A DNA stretch of 64,000 bases, taken from contig NC_089738.1 of assembly GCF_035083965.1 (NCBI RefSeq), positions 19,122,734 to 19,186,733 on the forward strand. Reading direction: 5' to 3'. Both the position numbers and the translations under genes were made by a program. Within the stretch, counting starts at the first letter, position 1; the number at the start of each line of letters is the position of its first letter. The DNA is from Branchiostoma lanceolatum (taxonomy: Eukaryota > Chordata > Leptocardii > Amphioxiformes > Branchiostomatidae). Shown here one piece after another: positions 33,601 to 48,600 of this stretch. The notes beneath the pieces were generated by a model. The model had not been told where the DNA came from and ran no database searches. It worked only from the letters and a program-made list of their open reading frames with translations.

Positions 33601-36600
33601 CAAAGCTGATGAACTGTATTTCCATTTTGGCCTGCCCTTGCTCTTCACCCTTTGTTCTTCCACCGTACCAACTATAAATTACCCTCTGCTAAAATGGCTG
33701 TGTACCTCCCCTTGCTCAAAGCACCCGGGCAGCTAGTTAGGATGTGGTTCAGGTTTCCTTTCTTCCCGAAGAGCTCACACTTATCTTCTTCATTTATTCC
33801 CCATCTCTTCAGGTTGGCAGCTATTGGTAGGAGGTTATATACATCAATATAGATCTTGTTTTCACGGGTTCCCTATACATGAGTTTGTTCCACATTACTT
33901 TTGTCTCCCATACTCCCTCCCATCTTGTCCAAGCTCCTTGGATCATGGACCCCCTGGCTTACTGAGACCTCTTCCTCCTGCTGCTGTTTAACTCCTTTTT
34001 GGATCACTTATCTCCTTTCTCTTGGACTAGCAGGTCCTCGTCTCTGGCTTCCTACTCCTAGCCCTGACCAACCTTTGGCTACTACTCCCACAATATCTCT
34101 GTCTTCCAGCCTGCTTCTCGCATTGGAAACTACCTCTGCTGCTGCCCATTTTCTCCATGATCTTAGACTTACTTGTAGCACAACTTCAGTTTTGGCCTTT
34201 GTCGCCCAGAGATAACGAAACCGTCAAATATATCCACTTTAGGACGAAAATAAAGTCACAGTATCAGTGGACCACTCCTCCATCTTTGCCGTCATCAGTC
34301 AACCCAAACAGGACCAGTTCACTGTGCCCACAGAAGGGTTTGAACTGACGTCATCAACGCAGCCTGCGGTTCAAATCAGCTTCCCAGAACAGGCTGTGAG
34401 CTCACCGACAGAGGTCAACATACAGGTATGGAAATCGATTACGCATTTTGAAGGTATAGTACTTTTAAGTATACTTGATTAAAGATATAACGTTATAACG
34501 TATTCCAAAGGAACGACAATGAGTAGAAATTGGCAAACTGCGAGTATTTGATGCCACGCATGCATTAAGGAATTCTAATTGCAAATATCACCATATCATT
34601 GTATTACAATTGTAACACTAGGTGCAAGACGTTCCAAAAAGGGCGGTGGACGAAATCAAGGCAAAGGACCAGTCTTCCCGTGGTCTTGTCAGCACCAGCC
34701 CGATAGTGAAGGTGGAACCTGTGTCTGAAGTCCAGTTCCAAAAAACTGTGACAGCGCGAGTCCCACATCCTCAACACTACATCCAGCATGAGGGGGACAC
34801 CAAACTGAGCGTAGCGTCATGCGAGAAGGGGACAGAAGACTGGGTAGATGTGACTGATGGAGCGGAAATTGCACCGGAGTTTGTGGAATTTCCAGTCACT
34901 CCTTCTTCTAGGTGATGTTGCCATGTCATGCTTTATCATAAACATGAGAAAAGAAATTGAAAAGATGAAGCAATAATTAATCTATTATATTTTTTTCATC
35001 TGCATAGATCAAACCACGAGAAGAGTGTAAGTGTTTACGAACTGTAGAAAAGACTAGGAAATGTTTTCACAGTTTTCTACGTAAATAGCTGAAGTGTACA
35101 TTGTTTATATTGTAGATGCCAATCAGAGATTTGAAAAAAAATCAATTCATATCAACTTTGTAACAGGGGGATATGGGTATTTCGTTTACAGATATATTGT
35201 GATATATGTGGATAACGACTACGGCGAACCCGAAGAAATCGGTCCAATCGCGTTATCACTTTGCCGATGGCTTCAACAGCGGGATGTACAATTCATCGTG
35301 CTGCAGCGGGAGGACAACCCAAATCAGGTTCTTGTACAATGTATGCGGTGTAAAGGTGAAGACCAGAGCAAAACCAGTGAGGCAGAGGAGAAGCACACTC
35401 AGTTTTTGAAAAAGGGGTACAAGGGTCCCGAACCAAGCAACACAGTGAGGTTGTTTGAAGGGCAACAAGTAAAAGTCAGCTTAGAAGGCAACGTGTCATT
35501 TGCACCAATTGTCCATGGCGGCACCATACACAGGCACATCATCTTCCACAGCCTATTGCCGAATCGTGATCAATTTCTGGTAAAAGCTAAAAGGAACCAA
35601 GACGGCTTCGGAGGGCACGGCGTCGTTGCGTTTGATGAGTTACCCCATGTTGTCGTTGAAAAAAAAGAAGGTGCGTTAGCTCGTCGCGCCCTTCAACAAG
35701 GAGATCCTGGGGGAAAGCTGAAGCCCGAACAAAGGCTGTGTGAGCTCCCTATCCAAGTACCTTGCACGCCTTCACCCCCTCACTCGCCCACGCCCTCACC
35801 CCTTTCACCCACAGGTGGGCAGAAGTTTTGCCAGTTTGGTATTTTATACTAGCTTTCAGGTTTGTGGTAAAAAAATAGAATGCCTTCTTCATTGCCTGTT
35901 TACTGCATTTCAGTAGACACTGAAAGTTCTAAAGCAAACATTTCCGCCGTAGCCAACAGTCCTCTCCATGTAGATTCTGTCCAAGGCGGCCCTGGCTAAT
36001 ACTATAAAATGGAATGGAAACATACAGGAATATAGAATGTAATTCTTAAAGCCGTAAGCCTTTTGTACGTTGATATCAATAGTGAATTTGTATCCAACTC
36101 TGTGCACCCAATAATGACATTTTATCATTTTTCATTGTAACTTTTCCTCTTTCAGAGCTAGCAGGAGACGTAAAACCATATGAGGGCCGTAAACATGAAC
36201 ATATCTATCAGTCAGAGGACGAAAGTAAACTTATAGACTTAACTTTTCTTATTATTTGATTTTTGCAGACTTAAGTCGTTCAGGTTTCCAAGTAAGACAT
36301 AAGACTGTCGAAGCGCATTTACAATGCCCCTCACTTAAACATTTCATGGTACGATTGGTATGATTTTTTTTTATTTGTTAAGAGCATCGCTGTAAAGTAT
36401 GTCAAACGCTGTAACAATTGTAGTATTTTACGTTTCTGTATCACTCACAAAGATTTCTATGCCAAAACACAGGTTCATTACTATTAGCTTCAGGTATAGC
36501 CCTGGTAAACATTTCTGGCTAAACAGGTTCGTTGCCATTGGTTTCAGGTTTGGCCGGTACAACATCACCGCCCAGCGGAAGTGGAGGGTATGACAGCCGT

Positions 36601-39600
36601 CCAGGTTCCCAAGCGACACATCAGACTGTCGAGGCTCCACATGGGGACAACGCTGATGTTCTTCCGAGTCCTCAAGGTGAATACAGGGCTGAATAACTGC
36701 TGATGTAGCTATAGGTTCATAGAAATAAATCAGCAAGTATTTGCCCATTGTAATGAGCAAGCTTGCCGTGAGGGAACGCTAGTGAGCACAGAGAGAGCAC
36801 AGTGTACCTCACTCGGACAGCCAACGTTGCAGGTAATGGTACAAACTCTACAATCATCTGTGAAAATTACTGTTGTTTAGGCAACTTACCTAAACAAGAT
36901 CGGCAACATAAAAAGATGTTGCCATGGCGACGGTGGTCTCTGTTAACGTTTTCGTTTTTAGCCCACATGCAAATAAGAACCTCGCATAAATCAGTCGATC
37001 ACCTTCTTTACCAAAATAACACAAGTTGTCCAATGTATGAAAATCTTGTTTTCACAAAATGAGATATCGTACCATTTCCTCATAAATTATGTAAATGAGG
37101 CCCTCTATGCAAGATTTGTGTCTAATAGTGGCCACATTTACTTAACTTCCAAATGGTGCAAAAATGAAATCCCCATCATTTACTACTATGGATTTATAGT
37201 ATTTTGTCATTAATTATGCAAATTAAGTATCAATTTGCATAATTGATATCTATCGATATTTATCTCTTTCTCAGTTACATATGTCATGTGTTTGAGAGTC
37301 CTATAATAGAATGCAGCTAATTTATTAACTGTCCTCATTAATTATGCAAATCAGATATTGATTTGCATAATTGGCATATGATTATGTAAATCATCACTTA
37401 AGCTATCTACACACCAAAAATGATGATGATCCGTCATCCCCTTCTTGCGTTATTCTCTTTCAAAGTTTGAGTCAAAATCAGCTCCTGCAGTACCAAAAAA
37501 AGCCGATAGGGGGTCCAAATCTACAGGACATATTTTCCTAACGAAGAACTATCCACCACTTAAAAATCATGACTGTAGCATGTTCAGAAGACGAGATTTG
37601 AAAAGTGAAAGTTCCCCTGCAGTACCATAGAAAGTCGCTAGGGGGCCCAAAATCCAATCATTACAAGGTCTCCCACAGACCTACCCACCTACAAAATATG
37701 AAGACAATACATCCAGGCATTCTTGAGTTATCGTCCCATGGACTTTCACATTCCTGTACAATTCCTAGAATTCTTGCAATCTGCACACAATATAGTAAAA
37801 ATTTGGCTCGCCCCTGAGGCGTCGCCAAAAATGGCAGAAGAGCAGGCCTTTCTTTTAGCGTCACACTGGCATAGAGTTCTGGCTATATAGCTTCATAGAA
37901 TTGGTTTCATGTTTAGTCGGTGCAGCAGCACCACCCAGCGGAAGCGGAGGGGACGGCAGTCGTTCAGGGTCAGCAGTGGAAGCGACACATCGGATTGTCC
38001 CGGCTCCACATGGAGGCAACGCAGCTGTTCAGACGGGTCCCCCAGGTAAAATACAGGAGTGCATGACAGTATGACTGTAGGCATAGTGATACTTTCAGAG
38101 AAAGTATGCATCAGCGTCTACCAAGATATATATATATATATACATACATACATACATACATACATACATACATACATACATACATACATACATACATACA
38201 TAAATACATAAGTACACGGGGTATTCTGTATCACCCGAGGTACCAGCCGGACCGTGGTCGAGCTGGGACCCAGGGTGAGGTGGAATACACTGTGTTGTAT
38301 TTCATTTATGTCATACGGGGGGGGGGGCTAAAAGTGCCCGCGCCAACTTTGACATCGTATAACTGCCAAACGACGTATGGTAGGACAACCAAACTTGGTG
38401 ACTTTTCCTAAAATTTAGTTGGCAACAATATTATGATAAAAGTATAAGTTTATCATTTTTCGTGTTGCCATGGTAACGGGTTTCTGAAGAGGCATTTTAT
38501 GCAAATTTCACTAATTTTGATTTAAACAAAGTTGATTCCAATGTTTTATTGCTCAATCACACTAGTTTCCTACATCTATAACATCATATGTGATTTAACG
38601 TAACTGTCATGATTTAATATTCATAAATTATGCTAATTTGATGACGTCATCGCTCAAAATCCAAGATGGCGGACAAGATCATCATTTTTGGTATAAACAG
38701 GCTTTTTTGCCTTTAAATTCGTCACAACCTGGAATTTTCTTAGCCAGAAACATTTAGATTAATGTTTTTAATCTATTTTGATTGTTATTTGGGGTCATAC
38801 ATGGAAAAAATGTATTTTGAAAAAATTCAAAATGGCCGATCCAAGATGGCGGATCCCAGGGGGTCGCTAACAACACATGACGTCATTCTTCGACGTCAAT
38901 TTGACGTCAACTTAGTCACCACTGACGTCAAATGTCTTGGCATACCTTTAAATCAACAATAGGCACTATTTTGTCTAATACTTTTAGATATTATGGGAAT
39001 TCCCTATTTAGCCAATAAAATCACGTCGATGACGTCATAATAACGTCAGATTGCGTCATAACGTCACCAAAATTACAGGAATTATAAAACTTCACGTGAA
39101 CATCACTCCCTGCAAATTTGGTGATGATAGAGCATACCGTTCGGAAGTTATGAAGGGGGGGGGGTCGAAAGACCCTGGAATACATTTCTGGCTAAACAGG
39201 TTCGTTGCCATTGGTTTCAGGTTTGGCCGGTACAACAATACCGCCCAGCGGAAGTGGAGGGTATGACAGCCGTCCAGGTTCCCAAGCGACACATCAGACT
39301 GTCGAGGCTCCACATGGGGACAACGCTGATGTTCTTCCGAGTCCTCAAGGTGAATACAGGGCTGAATAACTGCTGATGTAGCTATAGGTTCATAGAAATA
39401 AATCAGCAAGTATTTGCCCATTGTAATGAGCAAGCTTGCCGTGAGGGAACGCTAGTGAGCACAGAGAGAGCACAGTGTACCTCACTCGGACAGCCAACGT
39501 TGCAGGTAATGGTACAAACTCTACAATCATCTGTGAAAATTACTGTTGTTTAGGCAACTAACCTAAAAAATGGCAGAAGAGCAGGCCTTTCTTTTAGCGT

Positions 39601-42600
39601 CACACTGGCATAGAGTTCTGGCTATATAGCTTCATAGAATTGGTTTCATGTTTAGTCGGTGCAGCAGCACCACCCAGCGGAAGCGGAGGGGACGGCAGTC
39701 GTTCAGGGTCAGCAGTGGAAGCGACACATCGGATTGTCCCGGCTCCACATGGAGGCAACGCAGCTGTTCAGACGGGTCCCCCAGGTAAAATACAGGAGTG
39801 CATGACAGTATGACTGTAGGCATAGTGATACTTTCAGAGAAAGTATGCATCAGCGTCTACCAAGATATATATATATATATACATACATACATACATACAT
39901 ACATACATACATACATACATACATACATACATACATAAATACATAAGTACACGGGGTATTCTGTATCACCCGAGGTACCAGCCGGACCGTGGTCGAGCTG
40001 GGACCCAGGGTGAGGTGGAATACACTGTGTTGTATTTCATTTATGTCATACGGGGGGGGGGGGGCTAAAAGTGCCCGCGCCAACTTTGACATCGTATAAC
40101 TGCCAAACGACGTATGGTAGGACAACCAAACTTGGTGTCTTCTCCTAAAATTTAGTTGGCAACAATATTATGATAAAAGTATAAGTTTATCATTTTTCGT
40201 GTTGCCATGGTAACGGGTTTCTGAAGAGGCATTTTATGCAAATTTCACTAATTTTGATTTAAACAAAGTTGTTTCCAATGTTTTATTGCTCAATCACACT
40301 AGTTTCCTACATCTATAACATCATATGTGATTTAACGTAACTGTCATGATTTAATATTCATAAATTATGCTAATTTGATGACGTCATCGCTCAAAATCCA
40401 AGATGGCGGACAAGATCATCATTTTTGGTATAAACAGGCTTTTTTGCCTTTAAATTCGTCACAACCTGGAATTTTCTTAGCCAGAAACATTTAGATTAAT
40501 GTTTTTAATCTATTTTGATTGTTATTTGGGGTCATACATGGAAAAAATGTATTTTGAAAAAATTCAAAATGGCCGATCCAAGATGGCGGATCCCAGGGGG
40601 TCGCTAACAACACATGACGTCATTCTTCGACGTCAATTTGACGTCAACTTAGTCACCACTGACGTCAAATGTCTTGGCATACCTTTAAATCAACAATAGG
40701 CACTATTTTGTCTAATACTTTTAGATATTATGGGAATTCCCTATTTAGCCAATAAAATCACGTCGATGACGTCATAATAACGTCAGATTGCGTCATAACG
40801 TCACCAAAATTACAGGAATTATAAAACTTCACGTGAACATCACTCCCTGCAAATTTGGTGATGATAGAGCATACCGTTCGGAAGTTATGAAGGGGGGGGG
40901 GGGGGGGGGTCGAAAGACCCTGGAATACATTTCTGGCTAAACAGGTTCGTTGCCATTGGTTTCAGGTTTGGCCGGTACAACATCACCGCCCAGCGGAAGT
41001 GGAGGGTATGACAGCCGTCCAGGTTCCCAAGCGACACATCAGACTGTCGAGGCTCCACATGGGGACAACGCTGATGTTCTTCCGAGTCCTCAAGGTGAAT
41101 ACAGGGCTGAATAACTGCTGATGTAGCTATAGGTTCATAAAATGAATAAATCAGCAAGTATTTGCCCATTGTAATGAGCAAGCTTGCCGTGAGGGAACGC
41201 TAGTGAGCACAGAGAGAGCACAGTGTACCTCACTCGGACAGCCAACGTTGCAGGTAATGGTACAAACTCTACAATCATCTGTGAAAATTACTGTTGTTTA
41301 GGCAACTAACCTAAAAAATGGCAGAAGAGCAGGCCTTTCTTTTAGCGTCACACTGGCATAGAGTTCTGGCTATATAGCTTCATAGAATTGGTTTCATGTT
41401 TAGTCGGTGCAGCAGCACCACCCAGCGGAAGCGGAGGGGACGGCAGTCGTTCAGGGTCAGCAGTGGAAGCGACACATCGGATTGTCCCGGCTCCACATGG
41501 AGGCAACGCAGCTGTTCAGACGGGTCCCCCAGGTAAAATACAGGAGTGCATGACAGTATGACTGTAGGCATAGTGATACTTTCAGAGAAAGTATGCATCA
41601 GCGTCTACCAAGATATATATATATATATACATACATACATACATACATACATACATACATACATACATACATACATACATACATAAATACATAAGTACAC
41701 GGGGTATTCTGTATCACCCGAGGTACCAGCCGGACCGTGGTCGAGCTGGGACCCAGGGTGAGGTGGAATACACTGTGTTGTATTTCATTTATGTCATACG
41801 GGGGGGGGGGGGGGGGCTAAAAGTGCCCGCGCCAACTTTGACATCGTATAACTGCCAAACGACGTATGGTAGGACAACCAAACTTGGTGTCTTCTCCTAA
41901 AATTTAGTTGGCAACAATATTATGATAAAAGTATAAGTTTATCATTTTTCGTGTTGCCATGGTAACGGGTTTCTGAAGAGGCATTTTATGCAAATTTCAC
42001 TAATTTTGATTTAAACAAAGTTGTTTCCAATGTTTTATTGCTCAATCACACTAGTTTCCTACATCTATAACATCATATGTGATTTAACGTAACTGTCATG
42101 ATTTAATATTCATAAATTATGCTGATTTGATGACGTCATCGCTCAAAATCCAAGATGGCGGACAAGATCATCATTTTTGGTATAAACAGGCTTTTTTGCC
42201 TTTAAATTCGTCACAACCTGGAATTTTCTTAGCCAGAAACATTTAGATTAATGTTTTTAATCTATTTTGATTGTTATTTGGGGTCATACATGGAAAAAAT
42301 GTATTTTGAAAAAATTCAAAATGGCCGATCCAAGATGGCGGATCCCAGGGGGTCGCTAACAACACATGACGTCATTCTTCGACGTCAATTTGACGTCAAC
42401 TTAGTCACCACTGACGTCAAATGTCTTGGCATACCTTTAAATCAACAATAGGCACTATTTTGTCTAATACTTTTAGATATTATGGGAATTCCCTATTTAG
42501 CCAATAAAATCACGTCGATGACGTCATAATAACGTCAGATTGCGTCATAACGTCACCAAAATTACAGGAATTATAAAACTTCACGTGAACATCACTCCCT

Positions 42601-45600
42601 GCAAATTTGGTGATGATAGAGCATACCGTTCGGAAGTTATGAAGGGGGGGGGGGTCGAAAGACCCTGGAATACATTTCTGGCTAAACAGGTTCGTTGCCA
42701 TTGGTTTCAGGTTTGGCCGGTACAACAATACCGCCCAGCGGAAGTGGAGGGTATGACAGCCGTCCAGGTTCCCAAGCGACACATCAGACTGTCGAGGCTC
42801 CACATGGGGACAACGCTGATGTTCTTCCGAGTCCTCAAGGTGAATACAGGGCTGAATAACTGCTGATGTAGCTATAGGTTCATAGAAATAAATCAGCAAG
42901 TATTTGCCCATTGTAATGAGCAAGCTTGCCGTGAGGGAACGCTAGTGAGCACAGAGAGAGCACAGTGTACCTCACTCGGACAGCCAACGTTGCAGGTAAT
43001 GGTACAAACTCTACAATCATCTGTGAAAATTACTGTTGTTTAGGCAACTAACCTAAAAAATGGCAGAAGAGCAGGCCTTTCTTTTAGCGTCACACTGGCA
43101 TAGAGTTCTGGCTATATAGCTTCATAGAATTGGTTTCATGTTTAGTCGGTGCAGCAGCACCACCCAGCGGAAGCGGAGGGGACGGCAGTGGTTCAGGGTC
43201 AGCAGTGGAAGCGACACATCGGATTGTCCCGGCTCCACATGGAGGCAACGCAGCTGTTCAGACGGGTCCCCCAGGTAAAATACAGGAGTGCATGACAGTA
43301 TGACTGTAGGCATAGTGATACTTTCAGAGAAAGTATGCATCAGCGTCTACCAAGATATATATATACATACATACATACATACATACATACATACATACAT
43401 ACATACATAAATACATAAGTACACGGGGTATTCTGTATCACCCGAGGTACCAGCCGGACCGTGGTCGAGCTGGGACCCAGGGTGAGGTGGAATACACTGT
43501 GTTGTATTTCATTTATGTCATACGGGGGGGGGGGCTAAAAGTGCCCGCGCCAACTTTGACATCGTATAACTGCCAAACGACGTATGGTAGGACAACCAAA
43601 CTTGGTGACTTTTCCTAAAATTTAGTTGGCAACAATATTATGATAAAAGTATAAGTTTATCATTTTTCGTGTTGCCATGGTAACGGGTTTCTGAAGAGGC
43701 ATTTTATGCAAATTTCACTAATTTTGATTTAAACAAAGTTGATTCCAATGTTTTATTGCTCAATCACACTAGTTTCCTACATCTATAACATCATATGTGA
43801 TTTAACGTAACTGTCATGATTTAATATTCATAAATTATGCTAATTTGATGACGTCATCGCTCAAAATCCAAGATGGCGGACAAGATCATCATTTTTGGTA
43901 TAAACAGGCTTTTTTGCCTTTAAATTCGTCACAACCTGGAATTTTCTTAGCCAGAAACATTTAGATTAATGTTTCTAATCTATTTTGATTGTTATTTGGG
44001 GTCATACATGGAAAAAATGTATTTTGAAAAAATTCAAAATGGCCGATCCAAGATGGCGGATCCCAGGGGGTCGCTAACAACACATGACGTCATTCTTCGA
44101 CGTCAATTTGACGTCAACTTAGTCACCACTGACGTCAAATGTCTTGGCATACCTTTAAATCAACAATAGGCACTATTTTGTCTAATACTTTTAGATATTA
44201 TGGGAATTCCCTATTTAGCCAATAAAATCACGTCGATGACGTCATAATAACGTCAGATTGCGTCATAACGTCACCAAAATTACAGGAATTATAAAACTTC
44301 ACGTGAACATCACTCCCTGCAAATTTGGTGATGATAGAGCATACCGTTCGGAAGTTGAGAAGGGGGGGGGGGTCGAAAGACCCTGGAATACATTTCTGGC
44401 TAAACAGGTTCGTTGCCATTGGTTTCAGGTTTGGCCGGTACAACAATACCGCCCAGCGGAAGTGGAGGGTATGACAGCCGTCCAGGTTCCCAAGCGACAC
44501 ATCAGACTGTCGAGGCTCCACATGGGGACAACGCTGATGTTCTTCCGAGTCCTCAAGGTGAATACAGGGCTGAATAACTGCTGATGTAGCTATAGGTTCA
44601 TAGAAATAAATCAGCAAGTATTTGCCCATTGTAATGAGCAAGCTTGCCGTGAGGGAACGCTAGTGAGCACAGAGAGAGCACAGTGTACCTCACTCGGACA
44701 GCCAACGTTGCAGGTAATGGTACAAACTCTACAATCATCTGTGAAAATTACTGTTGTTTAGGCAACTAACCTAAAAAATGGCAGAAGAGCAGGCCTTTCT
44801 TTTAGCGTCACACTGGCATAGAGTTCTGGCTATATAGCTTCATAGAATTGGTTTCATGTTTAGTCGGTGCAGCAGCACCACCCAGCGGAAGCGGAGGGGA
44901 CGGCAGTCGTTCAGGGTCAGCAGTGGAAGCGACACATCGGATTGTCCCGGCTCCACATGGAGGCAACGCAGCTGTTCAGACGGGTCCCCCAGGTAAAATA
45001 CAGGAGTGCATGACAGTATGACTGTAGGCATAGTGATACTTTCAGAGAAAGTATGCATCAGCGTCTACCAAGATATAACTATATATATACATACATACAT
45101 ACATACATACATACATACATACATACATACATACATACATACATACATACATACATACATACATACATACATAAATACATAAGTACACGGGGTATTCTGT
45201 ATCACCCGAGGTACTAGCCGGACCGTGGTCGAGCTGGGACCCAGGGTGAGGTGGAATACACTGTGTTGTATTTCATTTATGTCATACGGGGGGGGGGGGG
45301 CTAAAAGTGCCCGCGCCAACTTTGACATCGTATAACTGCCAAACGACGTATGGTAGGACAACCAAACTTGGTGTCTTCTCCTAAAATTTAGTTGGCAACA
45401 ATATTATGATAAAAGTATAAGTTTATCATTTTTCGTGTTGCCATGGTAACGGGTTTCTGAAGAGGCATTTTATGCAAATTTCACTAATTTTGATTTAAAC
45501 AAAGTTGTTTCCAATGTTTTATTGCTCAATCACACTAGTTTCCTACATCTATAACATCATATGTGATTTAACGTAACTGTCATGATTTAATATTCATAAA

Positions 45601-48600
45601 TTATGCTAATTTGATGACGTCATCGCTCAAAATCCAAGATGGCGGACAAGATCATCATTTTTGGTATAAACAGGCTTTTTTGCCTTTAAATTCGTCACAA
45701 CCTGGAATTTTCTTAGCCAGAAACATTTAGATTAATGTTTTTAATCTATTTTGATTGTTATTTGGGGTCATACATGGAAAAAATGTATTTTGAAAAAATT
45801 CAAAATGGCCGATCCAAGATGGCGGATCCCAGGGGGTCGCTAACAACACATGACGTCATTCTTCGACGTCAATTTGACGTCAACTTAGTCACCACTGACG
45901 TCAAATGTCTTGGCATACCTTTAAATCAACAATAGGCACTATTTTGTCTAATACTTTTAGACATTATGGGAATTCCCTATTTAGCCAATAAAATCACGTC
46001 GATGACGTCATAATAACGTCAGATTGCGTCATAACGTCACCAAAATTACAGGAATTATAAAACTTCACGTGAACATCACTCCCTGCAAATTTGGTGATGA
46101 TAGAGCATACCGTTCGGAAGTTATGAAGGGGGGGGGGGGTCGAAAGACCCTGGAATACATTTCTGGCTAAACAGGTTCGTTGCCATTGGTTTCAGGTTTG
46201 GCCGGTACAACAATACCGCCCAGCGGAAGTGGAGGGTATGACAGCCGTCCAGGTTCCCAAGCGACACATCAGACTGTCGAGGCTCCACATGGGGACAACG
46301 CTGATGTTCTTCCGAGTCCTCAAGGTGAATACAGGGCTGAATAACTGCTGATGTAGCTATAGGTTCATAAAATGAATAAATCAGCAAGTATTTGCCCATT
46401 GTAATGAGCAAGCTTGCCGTGAGGGAACGCTAGTGAGCACAGAGAGAGCACAGTGTACCTCACTCGGACAGCCAACGTTGCAGGTAATGGTACAAACTCT
46501 ACAATCATCTGTGAAAATTACTGTTGTTTAGGCAACTTACCTAAAAAATGGCAGAAGAGCAGGCCTTTCTTTTAGCGTCACACTGGCATAGAGTTCTGGC
46601 TATATAGCTTCATAGAATTGGTTTCATGTTTAGTCGGTGCAGCAGCACCACCCAGCGGAAGCGGAGGGGACGGCAGTCGTTCAGGGTCAGCAGTGGAAGC
46701 GACACATCGGATTGTCCCGGCTCCACATGGAGGCAACGCAGCTGTTCAGACGGGTCCCCCAGGTAAAATACAGGAGTGCATGACAGTATGACTGTAGGCA
46801 TAGTGATACTTTCAGAGAAAGTATGCATCAGCGTCTACCAAGATATATATATATATATACATACATACATACATACATACATACATACATACATACATAC
46901 ATACATACATAAATACATAAGTACACGGGGTATTCTGTATCACCCGAGGTACCAGCCGGACCGTGGTCGAGCTGGGACCCAGGGTGAGGTGGAATACACT
47001 GTGTTGTATTTCATTTATGTCATACGGGGGGGGGGGGGCTAAAAGTGCCCGCGCCAACTTTGACATCGTATAACTGCCAAACGACGTATGGTATGACAAC
47101 CAAACTTGGTGACTTTTCCTAAAATTTAGTTGGCAACAATATTATGATAAAAGTATAAGTTTATCATTTTTCGTGTTGCCATGGTAACGGGTTTCTGAAG
47201 AGGCATTTTATGCAAATTTCACTAATTTTGATTTAAACAAAGTTGATTCCAATGTTTTATTGCTCAATCACACTAGTTTCCTACATCTATAACATCATAT
47301 GTGATTTAACGTAACTGTCATGATTTAATATTCATAAATTATGCTAATTTGACGACGTCATCGCTCAAAATCCAAGATGGCGGACAAGATCATCATTTTT
47401 GGTATAAACAGGCTTTTTTGCCTTTAAATTCGTCACAACCTGGAATTTTCTTAGCCAGAAACATTTAGATTAATGTTTTTAATCTATTTTGATTGTTATT
47501 TGGGGTCATACATGGAAAAAATGTATTTTGAAAAAATTCAAAATGGCCGATCCAAGATGGCGGATCCCAGGGGGTCGCTAACAACACATGACGTCATTCT
47601 TCGACGTCAATTTGACGTCAACTTAGTCACCACTGACGTCAAATGTCTTGGCATACCTTTAAATCAACAATAGGCACTATTTTGTCTAATACTTTTAGAT
47701 ATTATGGGAATTCCCTATTTAGCCAATAAAATCACGTCGATGACGTCATAATAACGTCAGATTGCGTCATAACGTCACCAAAATTACAGGAATTATAAAA
47801 CTTCACGTGAACATCACTCCCTGCAAATTTGGTGATGATAGAACATACCGTTCGGAAGTTATGAAGGGGGGGGGGGGGGGTCGAAAGACCCTGGAATACA
47901 TTTCTGGCTAAACAGGTTCGTTGCCATTGGTTTCAGGTTTGGCCGGTACAACAATACCGCCCAGCGGAAGTGGAGGGTATGACAGCCGTCCAGGTTCCCA
48001 AGCGACACATCAGACTGTCGAGGCTCCACATGGGGACAACGCTGATGTTCTTCCGAGTCCTCAAGGTGAATACAGGGCTGAATAACTGCTGATGTAGCTA
48101 TAGGTTCATAGAAATAAATCAGCAAGTATTTGCCCATTGTAATGAGCAAGCTTGCCGTGAGGGAACGCTAGTGAGCACAGAGAGAGCACAGTGTACCTCA
48201 CTCGGACAGCCAACGTTGCAGGTAATGGTACAAACTCTACAATCATCTGTGAAAATTACTGTTGTTTAGGCAACTAACCTAAAAAATGGCAGAAGAGCAG
48301 GCCTTTCTTTTAGCGTCACACTGGCATAGAGTTCTGGCTATATAGCTTCATAGAATTGGTTTCATGTTTAGTCGGTGCAGCAGCACCACCCAGCGGAAGC
48401 GGAGGGGACGGCAGTCGTTCAGGGTCAGCAGTGGAAGCGACACATCGGATTGTCCCGGCTCCACATGGAGGCAACGCAGCTGTTCAGACGGGTCCCCCAG
48501 GTAAAATACAGGAGTGCATGACAGTATGACTGTAGGCATAGTGATACTTTCAGAGAAAGTATGCATCAGCGTCTACCAAGATATATATATATATATACAT

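Noticed and set aside
35008-35030. Possible mini-exon SNHEKS between UPA-like exons
   Set aside because: Acceptor and GTAAGT donor look good, but using it shifts the phase and breaks the join to 35192-35814.
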